Shown: one piece after another, positions 32,470 through 38,336 of the stretch | How the letters are laid out: every line of letters starts with the position of its first letter | How positions within the stretch are numbered: the stretch's first letter is position 1 | Source: Clostridiales bacterium | GTDB lineage: Bacteria; Bacillota; Clostridia; Lachnospirales; Lachnospiraceae | Direction: 5' to 3' | Assembly: GCA_021201535.1 (NCBI GenBank) | Contig: JAJQEU010000090.1 | Location: forward strand, 1-38,336 | Length of the DNA stretch: 38,336 bases | Translations under genes and position numbers: made by a program | Notes under the pieces: generated by a model | Told to the model about the DNA's origin: nothing | Databases searched by the model: none | What the model saw: only the letters and a program-made list of their open reading frames with translations

Positions 32470-33600
32470 TTATACAACCTGATGCTTTGCCACAAATACC
32501 GGGAAGGTATCGGTACCTTTCACTTCCTTGCCCTCCGTGATCGTCGCATCCTTGTCGGTAATGATATATTCCAGACTGGCGCCCGGCTCGACAACCGTAT
32601 CCTGCATCAGCACACAGTTTTTCACAACCGCGCCGTGTCCGATCCGAACCCCGCGGAACAGCACACAGTTTTCCACCGTGCCCTCGATCACGCAGCCGTC
32701 TGCAGCCATCACATTCCGGACGGAAGAACCATTGATGTATCGCGTCGGATTGTCGTCGCGCAGCTTGGTGTAGACCGGTGTGGAGAAAAGCTTTTCAAGA
32801 TTCTCCTCCTCCAGGAGTCTCATGTTCTCGTCGAAATAAGACTTCATATCACTGATGCGGCCGTAATATCCGTCAAACCGATAGGCAACGACCCTCATCT
32901 CATCCAGCTTCTTCAGCAGTACATCCCGCTCGAAGTAGACGCCGCCGAGCATATAAGCCTCTTTGACCAGTCTGATCAGAAGCTCCCGGTCGATACAGTA
33001 GATATTCATACCGAAGTTCTGCTCTCCCGGCTCCTGGACATTGATGTACATATTGGTCACTACGCCGTCCTCAATGTCATAGGTATAATACATGCCCTTG
33101 TTCATCTGCTTCGCTGCCATGGCGCTCTCCGGCAAAGGCTGTCTGGTGTACGCCACCGTAACCGCCGCCTCGCTGTCAATATGCGCCTGAATAAACTTTT
33201 TAAAATCAAAGGATGTCGCGATGTTCGTATCGGAGAGAATCACATATTTCTCCTTCTGTTCAGAGAGGAAACTGACAATATGTACAAGCGCCTCGATACG
33301 TCCCTTGAACAGACTCATCGTCTTCTCCGCAAACGGGGGCCATACAGTCAGACCGCCGTTTTTACGGACCAGATCCCACTCGCGGCCGGCTCCCAGATGA
33401 TCCATCAGCGAATGATAGTTCTGGCGGGCCAGAACCGAGATATTGGTGATCCCGCTGTTGACCATGCTGGACAGTGCGAAATCGATCATACGGTAACGGC
33501 TCGCGAAAGGAATGGAAGCCATCAGGCGCTCGCTGGTCAGTTCCGGAACGAGCTCATCATACTGATTCGGAAAAATAATGCCAAGTGCGCTTTTTACCAT
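32470..33600 (-). CDS. glgD: GlgD, regulatory subunit of ADP-glucose pyrophosphorylase
   Basis: 376 aa. Paralogue of GlgC in Firmicutes; it forms a heterotetramer and stimulates GlgC. The N-terminal fold is kept ([20 protein letters not shown]), but the GGxGxRL nucleotide loop of active enzymes is replaced by [14 protein letters not shown], consistent with loss of catalysis. A left-handed beta-helix domain fills the C-terminal third. Its ATG overlaps the glgC stop by 7 bp, so the subunits are translated together. Confidence 0.93.
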   Translation of the reverse strand: MVKSALGIIFPNQYDELVPELTSERLMASIPFASRYRMIDFALSSMVNSGITNISVLARQNYHSLMDHLGAGREWDLVRKNGGLTVWPPFAEKTMSLFKGRIEALVHIVSFLSEQKEKYVILSDTNIATSFDFKKFIQAHIDSEAAVTVAYTRQPLPESAMAAKQMNKGMYYTYDIEDGVVTNMYINVQEPGEQNFGMNIYCIDRELLIRLVKEAYMLGGVYFERDVLLKKLDEMRVVAYRFDGYYGRISDMKSYFDENMRLLEEENLEKLFSTPVYTKLRDDNPTRYINGSSVRNVMAADGCVIEGTVENCVLFRGVRIGHGAVVKNCVLMQDTVVEPGASLEYIITDKDATITEGKEVKGTDTFPVFVAKHQVV

Positions 33601-34802
33601 TGTTCTTCACCATCCTTTACTATCTCATTTACCATCGCATGGGAACCGATCGTCGCTCCGCTGCCTATATAGACACCCGGACCGATCGCCGCCACTCCCT
33701 GTGCCTCATTTTCTTTGACCGCTCCGATCACGGCATTCTCACCGATCACGACATTCTCGGCTATGATGCAGTGCTCGACCACAGCGCCCGCCTTGATCAC
33801 AGAACCGCCCATCACAACAGCATCTCTCACGACAGCCCCTTCGGCCACCTTCACGCCGGAATAGAGAATGGAATGGGACACCTCACCCTCCACGCGGCAG
33901 CCGTCTGTGATCATGGAATTCTCGATTTTGGCATTCGCACCGATCTTGTGTCCGGTCATACCCGCATTGCGGCTGTAGATCTTCCAGTTGTCATCGAAGA
34001 GGTTGATACCGCTGTGCTCCGGATCCAGAACCTCCATATTGGCCTCCCACAGGGAAGAGATGGTGCCTACATCCTTCCAGTATCCGCTGAAACGGTATGC
34101 GTACATGCGGCGCTCATCCTTGAGAAGATTCGGTATGATATTATTGCCGAAATCATTCTCAGACTCCGGATCCGCCTCATCCTCCTCCAGATATTCGCGG
34201 AGCACATCCCAGTTGAAAATATAGATACCCATGGAAGCCAGATTAGATTTCGGCTCCTTCGGCTTCTCCTGGAACTCCGTAATCCGGTCATCCTCGTCCG
34301 CCACCATCAGTCCGAACCGGGATGCCTCCTCCCACGGAACCTCCATAACCGCCACCGAGAACTCGGCATTCTTCTCCTTGTGGAAACGAAGAAAATCACT
34401 GTAGTCCTGCTTGCAGATCTGATCGCCAGAAAGAATGATCACATACTCCGGGTCATATCGCTCGATGAACGGGATATTCTGATAGATCGCATTCGCCGTA
34501 CCCTTGTACCAGTCAGAACCGCTCGCCCGCTGATAAGGCGGGAGTACATGGATACCGCCGTTCAGTCTGTCCAGATCCCACGACTGGCCGTTTCCGATAT
34601 ACTCATTTAATACAAATGGCTGATACTGTGTCAGAACCCCCACGGTATCAATGCCGGAATTCACGCAGTTCGAGATTGGGAAATCGATGATGCGGTATTT
34701 CCCACCAAACGGAACTGCAGGTTTCGCCAGTTTCTGTGTCAGTGCGTAAAGACGAGATCCCTGACCTCCGGCGAGAAGCATGGCGACTATTTCTTTTCCC
34801 AT
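33594..34802 (-). CDS. glgC: glucose-1-phosphate adenylyltransferase
   Basis: 402 aa. Makes ADP-glucose, the donor for glycogen synthesis. The loop [13 protein letters not shown] (about 10-22), [20 protein letters not shown], the active-site Asp region [14 protein letters not shown], and the glucose-1-phosphate region [20 protein letters not shown] are all present; a beta-helix domain with hexapeptides ends the protein. SGDQI has Gln where many GlgC proteins have His. The leader upstream (34803-34870) holds a hairpin, GCGATTgcaATTACC with GGTAATcGC. Confidence 0.95.
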   Translation of the reverse strand: MGKEIVAMLLAGGQGSRLYALTQKLAKPAVPFGGKYRIIDFPISNCVNSGIDTVGVLTQYQPFVLNEYIGNGQSWDLDRLNGGIHVLPPYQRASGSDWYKGTANAIYQNIPFIERYDPEYVIILSGDQICKQDYSDFLRFHKEKNAEFSVAVMEVPWEEASRFGLMVADEDDRITEFQEKPKEPKSNLASMGIYIFNWDVLREYLEEDEADPESENDFGNNIIPNLLKDERRMYAYRFSGYWKDVGTISSLWEANMEVLDPEHSGINLFDDNWKIYSRNAGMTGHKIGANAKIENSMITDGCRVEGEVSHSILYSGVKVAEGAVVRDAVVMGGSVIKAGAVVEHCIIAENVVIGENAVIGAVKENEAQGVAAIGPGVYIGSGATIGSHAMVNEIVKDGEEQW

Positions 34803-34942
34803 TGTCCTGCCCCCTCTTTCTATAAAATATTATATCGCGATTACCATCTGGTAATTGCAATCGCTGTTTATACTATACTATATATCTGACAATTTTGGAA
34901 GATATTTTTCGGATTTTTCATGCACTTTTTACATCATACTGA

Positions 34943-34980
34943 TCAGGCAGACATCCCCCTTGCGGGGCACGTCTGCCTGA
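34943..34980 (-). terminator. hairpin behind the methyltransferase gene
   Basis: TCAGGCAGAC (34943-34952) pairs with GTCTGCCTGA (34971-34980), with inner CCCC/GGGG around a GCAA-type loop on the - strand. A strong stem without a clear U tail. Confidence 0.6.
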
Positions 34981-34991
34981 CCCATCCGTTC

Positions 34992-35690
34992 TTATTTCTC
35001 AATGGTAAGTATACAGCTCTCCATCGGATTCGGAATATAATACGGAAAAATCGCGTGGCCGGTAGAGATCATGCGGCGATTCAGAAAATCATCCGCACTT
35101 TCCCCCGCAGCGTTCATCCCGTAGTGCTCCACAAAACGCACGGCCTCTTCCCTGCTGTGAAACGGCTGTCCGAAATCGTCCTCGTAGGACTCGATCCGAT
35201 AGGGAATGTGGTGCGAGATCAGATATTCCTCATCCAGATATGCCATATTTCCCCGTCCGTAATCCTTGGAAAATCCCTCCTGCGAAGGCAGGATCTTTCG
35301 CTTGATCATAATCAGTCGTTTTTTGGCGAGTTTCAGAAAAGACGCGCCGTTTTTCTCAAAAATGCCGAAAGAACAGGCCACCACCACATCACAGAAATTC
35401 TCCGGAAGGCGGGTATAATCAGTCTGAACCACCGATACATTCTGAATCCCGCGCTGATCCAGCTTATCACGAAGACACTTTAATGCCCTCTCATCGACAT
35501 CCACAGACGTGATCCGGCGGACAACAGGCGCCAGTTCGACCGAAAGGGTGCCCGTCCCGCATCCGACGTCACAGATCTCATCGTCCGGATCCAGACAGCC
35601 GGACAGCTTTTCCGCCACGCGGACATGATATCCGGTCCACTCCGTCGCCGCCTCATACCACCGTATACTTTCCTCACTCCAGGTAAACAT
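34992..35690 (-). CDS. class I SAM-dependent methyltransferase
   Basis: 232 aa. Motif I is EICDVGCGTGTLS (about 38-50), followed by the acidic ribose-binding position in ITSVDVDERAL and motif IV-like NFCDVVVACSFGIF. The C-terminal half (about 130-232) is of unknown type and holds EGFSKDYGRGNMAYLDEEYL. The substrate is not evident. It lies between purA and glgC on the same strand and has hairpins on both sides, so it is probably expressed alone. Confidence 0.8.
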   Translation of the reverse strand: MFTWSEESIRWYEAATEWTGYHVRVAEKLSGCLDPDDEICDVGCGTGTLSVELAPVVRRITSVDVDERALKCLRDKLDQRGIQNVSVVQTDYTRLPENFCDVVVACSFGIFEKNGASFLKLAKKRLIMIKRKILPSQEGFSKDYGRGNMAYLDEEYLISHHIPYRIESYEDDFGQPFHSREEAVRFVEHYGMNAAGESADDFLNRRMISTGHAIFPYYIPNPMESCILTIEK

Positions 35691-35714
35691 ATGCAGCCCT
35701 CCATATAAAGCAGA

Positions 35715-35768
35715 ACCTCCGCATCATCTCGTCGGATATGACCGCGGCAAAATGAAATCTGCGGAGGT
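35715..35768 (-). terminator. terminator of purA
   Basis: ACCTCCGCA (35715-35723) and TGCGGAGGT (35760-35768) form a 9-bp stem with a long loop. On the - strand it is followed by TCTGCTTTATAT. Confidence 0.6.
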
Positions 35769-35775
35769 ATTCTCT

Positions 35776-37050
35776 CTATCTGTAAATAATATCGTTCCTG
35801 CCCGGTCCGTTCGAAACCATGGTAATCGGGAAACCGATCTGCTCCTCCACAAACTCTACATAATGTCTGCAGTTCTCCGGCAAATCCTCATAGTTTCGGA
35901 TACCGCGGATATCCTCCTTCCAGCCCGGAAGAATCCTGTATACCGGCTTTGCCTTCTCCAGCTTCGATGTGACCGGGAACTCCGTCGTCACTTCGCCGTC
36001 GATCTCATAACCCACACAGACCGGTATCTCATCCAGATAGCCAAGTACATCAAGCACCGTAAACGCTACGTCCGTCGCGCCCTGCAGGCGGCATCCGTAT
36101 TTACTCGCCACACAGTCAAACCAGCCCATGCGCCTCGGTCTGCCGGTGGTAGCGCCGTATTCACCGCCGTCGCCGCCGCGCTTCCGCAGCTCATCTGCCT
36201 CATCGCCGAAAATCTCACTGACAAAAGCTCCCGCTCCGACCGCGCTGGAATATGCCTTGCAGACCGTGATAACCTTCTGAATCTCATAAGGCGGAATGCC
36301 CGCTCCGATGGCGCCGTAGGCGGCCAGCGTCGAGGATGACGTCACCATGGGATAAATCCCGTGATCCGGATCCTTCAATGTGCCGAGCTGCCCCTCCAGA
36401 AGAATATCCTTCCCGTCCCGGATCGCATTCCAGAGATAAGAAGAGATGTCACAGACATACGGCTCCACCATCTCCCGGTACCGGTGCAGCGTCTCCAGCA
36501 GCTCCTGCGGATCCAGCAGCGGCTTGTGATACAAATGCTCCAGAAGAACATTCTTCGTCTCACAGATACGCTCCACCTTCTCCTTCAGCAGATCCTCATC
36601 GAACAGCTCGCTCACCTGAAAGCCGATCTTTGCGTATTTATCCGAATAAAACGGCGCGATGCCGGACTTTGTCGAACCAAAAGACTTTCCGCCCAGACGC
36701 TCCTCCTCGTACTGGTCAAAGAGAATGTGGTAAGGCATCACCATCTGCGCGCGGTCAGATACCAGAATCTTCGGCATCGGAACACCTCTGTCCACGATAT
36801 CCTGTATCTCCTGAAAAAGGATCGGAATATTCAGCGCAACACCGTTTCCGATGATGCTGGTCGTATGATCATAAAAACATCCGGACGGAAGCGTGTGAAG
36901 CGCAAACTTTCCGTAATCATTTACGATCGTATGCCCCGCATTCGCGCCTCCCTGAAAACGAACGATGATATCAGCCTCTCTGGCAAGCATGTCGGTGATC
37001 TTACCCTTGCCCTCATCGCCCCAGTTTGCTCCTACAACTGCCTTTACCAT
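35776..37050 (-). CDS. purA: adenylosuccinate synthase
   Basis: 424 aa, full length. Converts IMP and aspartate with GTP to adenylosuccinate, the first step from IMP to AMP. Signatures: VVGANWGDEGKGKITDML with the GTP-binding loop, QGGANAGHTIV with the catalytic His, KSFGSTKSGIAPFYSDKYAK, GEYGATTGRPRRMGWFD, and a C-terminal KAKPVYRILPGW. The start at 37050 is chosen because GGAGGAG lies 6 bases upstream; the open frame back to 37137 lacks a site. The gene stands alone between two hairpin-rich gaps. Confidence 0.97.
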   Translation of the reverse strand: MVKAVVGANWGDEGKGKITDMLAREADIIVRFQGGANAGHTIVNDYGKFALHTLPSGCFYDHTTSIIGNGVALNIPILFQEIQDIVDRGVPMPKILVSDRAQMVMPYHILFDQYEEERLGGKSFGSTKSGIAPFYSDKYAKIGFQVSELFDEDLLKEKVERICETKNVLLEHLYHKPLLDPQELLETLHRYREMVEPYVCDISSYLWNAIRDGKDILLEGQLGTLKDPDHGIYPMVTSSSTLAAYGAIGAGIPPYEIQKVITVCKAYSSAVGAGAFVSEIFGDEADELRKRGGDGGEYGATTGRPRRMGWFDCVASKYGCRLQGATDVAFTVLDVLGYLDEIPVCVGYEIDGEVTTEFPVTSKLEKAKPVYRILPGWKEDIRGIRNYEDLPENCRHYVEFVEEQIGFPITMVSNGPGRNDIIYR

Positions 37051-37264
37051 TTGATTCTCCTCCTTTATCCGGTTTCTGTTATAAACAAATGCAGAGTTTT
37101 CCTGCTGACATTGCGCCACTGCTTCACGGCGACACAAAGAAAAGGCAGACCCGCAAAAAGTCCGCCAGAAAGAAACCGCTTTTTACTGTATGATTATACA
37201 TGAGTTCCCGCCGGATGTAAACCGTTTCTTGCCTTAGATTCACCACATTTTACAAAATAATCTA

Positions 37265-38206
37265 TCATTTTTTTGCATCCAGAACCATCTTTACACCGCC
37301 ATAAATTCCGGCGTCGTTCCCAAGCTCCGCCAGTACAAACACAGCGCCCGGACGGAACACATAGCGATCATAATGGCTCCGTACCGCATCCGTCAGGATC
37401 GTACCCGCCCTGGAAACGCCTCCGCCGAACACAAACACCTCCGGGTCTACCACGCCGGCGATCACGGCGCACGCTTTGCCCAGCGTGCGGCCGAGATTAT
37501 CTACCATGCGCAGAGCAAAGGCATCTCCGGCCTTCGCGGCGTCAAAAATCTCTTTCGACGTGAGTTTGCCGCAGTTTCTCAACAGAGTATCCTCCCCGCT
37601 CTCCGCCAGACAGAGCTTTGTGACACGCACAAATCCGTTTGCGGAAGCATACTGCTCCAGACAGCCCCGCTTTCCGCATCCGCAGATCGCTGTCTCGTGA
37701 TCGTTGACCGGCATATGGCCGACTTCTCCCGCGGCTCCGAATGTACCCGGAAGAATCTTTCCATCAAGAACAATGCCGCCGCCGACGCCGGTTCCGAGCG
37801 TCAGCATCACGAGGTTCTGATAATTTTTCGCTCCGCCGCGGTACATCTCCCCGAGCGTCGCGACAGTCGCGTCATTCCCCGCCTTACAGTACAGACCTGT
37901 CTGCTTTGTAATCTCCTCCTCGAGGAAAAAAGTTCCCCAGCCGAGGTTCGGACAGTTCAGGACATATCCCGCCCGGCTGACCGGACCCGGCACGCCGATC
38001 CCAATCCCGACAACAGACGCGCGTGAACATCCCGACGCCGCAAGCTTTTCATTTACAGCGACCGCCAGATCCGATATAATATGGCTTCCGCGGTCAGAAG
38101 TGTCAGTCGGAATCTCCCATTTGTCCAGGAGATCTCCTTCCGACGAAAAAAAACCCATTTTTATTGTCGTTCCGCCCACATCAATACCAAACGCATATTT
38201 CTCCAT
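37265..38206 (-). CDS. ROK family glucokinase
   Basis: 313 aa. Phosphorylates glucose with ATP in the cytoplasm. The N-terminal ATP loop is AFGIDVGGTTIKMGFF; the sugar site is in GVGGGIVLDG and AAGEVGHMPV; the ROK zinc motif is CGCGKRGCLEQYASANG. It is not a regulator because it lacks an N-terminal helix-turn-helix. The start at 38206 is preferred since the upstream gene ends at 38226; a longer frame to 38266 would overlap it and shows no family similarity in the added part. Glucose-6-phosphate from this enzyme can feed glgC-glgD nearby. Confidence 0.93.
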   Translation of the reverse strand: MEKYAFGIDVGGTTIKMGFFSSEGDLLDKWEIPTDTSDRGSHIISDLAVAVNEKLAASGCSRASVVGIGIGVPGPVSRAGYVLNCPNLGWGTFFLEEEITKQTGLYCKAGNDATVATLGEMYRGGAKNYQNLVMLTLGTGVGGGIVLDGKILPGTFGAAGEVGHMPVNDHETAICGCGKRGCLEQYASANGFVRVTKLCLAESGEDTLLRNCGKLTSKEIFDAAKAGDAFALRMVDNLGRTLGKACAVIAGVVDPEVFVFGGGVSRAGTILTDAVRSHYDRYVFRPGAVFVLAELGNDAGIYGGVKMVLDAKK

Positions 38207-38225
38207 CTCTCTGACACTTTTCCCT

Positions 38226-38336
38226 CTACCATTTTCCGACATACACAATATCGTCCGCCTTTCCATAGAAAATCACAGAATCCGCATTTCCATTCTCCAG
38301 GGTGTTTTTAAAGTAATATATGTTCCCGCGGCGCAC
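38226..38336 (-). CDS. C-terminal end of an upstream gene, partial
   Basis: The last 36 codons before a TAG at 38226-38228. They read NIYYFKNTLENGNADSVIFY followed by GKADDIVYVGKW, which resembles FG-GAP/VCBS-like beta-repeat units found in surface proteins (for example repeats ending in a V.GDW motif). The gene continues past the window edge. It ends 19 bp before the glucokinase start, so it may be cotranscribed with it. Confidence 0.55.
   Translation of the reverse strand: MRRGNIYYFKNTLENGNADSVIFYGKADDIVYVGKW

Noticed and set aside
32443-34610. Long + strand frames (409 and 341 codons) opposite glgD and glgC
   Set aside because: Antisense shadows of well-conserved genes; composition is His/Arg/Leu-rich as expected for reverse reading.
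37138-37264. Gap between glucokinase and purA
   Set aside because: Only a short GC-rich run without a convincing stem or promoter could be seen.
1-38336. tRNA, rRNA and insertion sequence genes
   Set aside because: No tRNA-like fold, rRNA segment or transposase frame was recognised on either strand.

Overview
The window looks like chromosomal DNA of a Gram-positive anaerobe of the Clostridia, most likely a Lachnospiraceae member. Evidence for this: the paired GGGtGRT and IscU/NifU-like proteins, a DUF4364 protein, the glgC-glgD pair, a fused GldF/GldG-type ABC system, strong GGAGG ribosome sites throughout, and a type I-C CRISPR-Cas locus typical of gut Clostridia. The assignment is by family recognition only; no search was run.

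Layout. 1-3340 (+ strand): malic enzyme, a DUF4364 protein, a compact locus built like a type I toxin-antitoxin module (29-aa membrane peptide on -, antisense RNA on +, shared hairpin, direct repeats), then a PadR regulator with an operator over its own promoter and a DUF2812 membrane protein. 3372-8075 (- strand): GGGtGRT protein with its scaffold partner, a left-handed beta-helix protein, a zinc metallopeptidase, a decayed AAA-ATPase/nuclease fragment and a DEDDh exonuclease. 8170-19921: a CRISPR-Cas island bounded by two similar ~50-bp direct repeats. It holds a 27-repeat array (leader at the high-coordinate end), cas2-cas1-cas4-cas7-cas8c-cas5c in one operon, cas3, and the remains of a DUF3990 gene. 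19920-38336 (nearly all - strand): topB, glyS, a lipoprotein, thrS, a SEC-C protein, a small membrane protein (+), a DUF4340/Gldg/ABC ATPase operon, glgD-glgC, a methyltransferase, purA, a ROK glucokinase and the 3' end of another gene.

Main discovery candidate. The 259-bp gap between cas3 and cas5c encodes, on the strand opposite to cas, what looks like a Cas-regulating RNA (CreR-type). A degenerate CRISPR repeat (16285-16314) keeps the repeat's GTC start, 5-nt hairpin loop and 10 of 11 handle bases, but has a different, still fully paired stem. Its spacer-like tail matches a site in the cas5c promoter that has a TTC PAM: 12 of the first 14 positions match, and the two mismatches fall at positions 6 and 12, the two that type I guide RNAs do not read. 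The predicted Cascade footprint covers the -10 box and start site of the cas5c-cas2 operon. This suggests feedback repression of cas genes by their own effector, with too little pairing for Cas3 cleavage.

Second, Cas3 carries a 147-residue N-terminal extension that reads like a small protein normally encoded next to DUF3990 (ADP-ribosyltransferase-like) genes. The DUF3990 gene just upstream has an internal deletion. The locus may therefore preserve a toxin-antitoxin-like module captured by, and fused to, the CRISPR effector. Third, the Fst/par-like module at 1916-2227 is a complete, testable type I toxin-antitoxin candidate.
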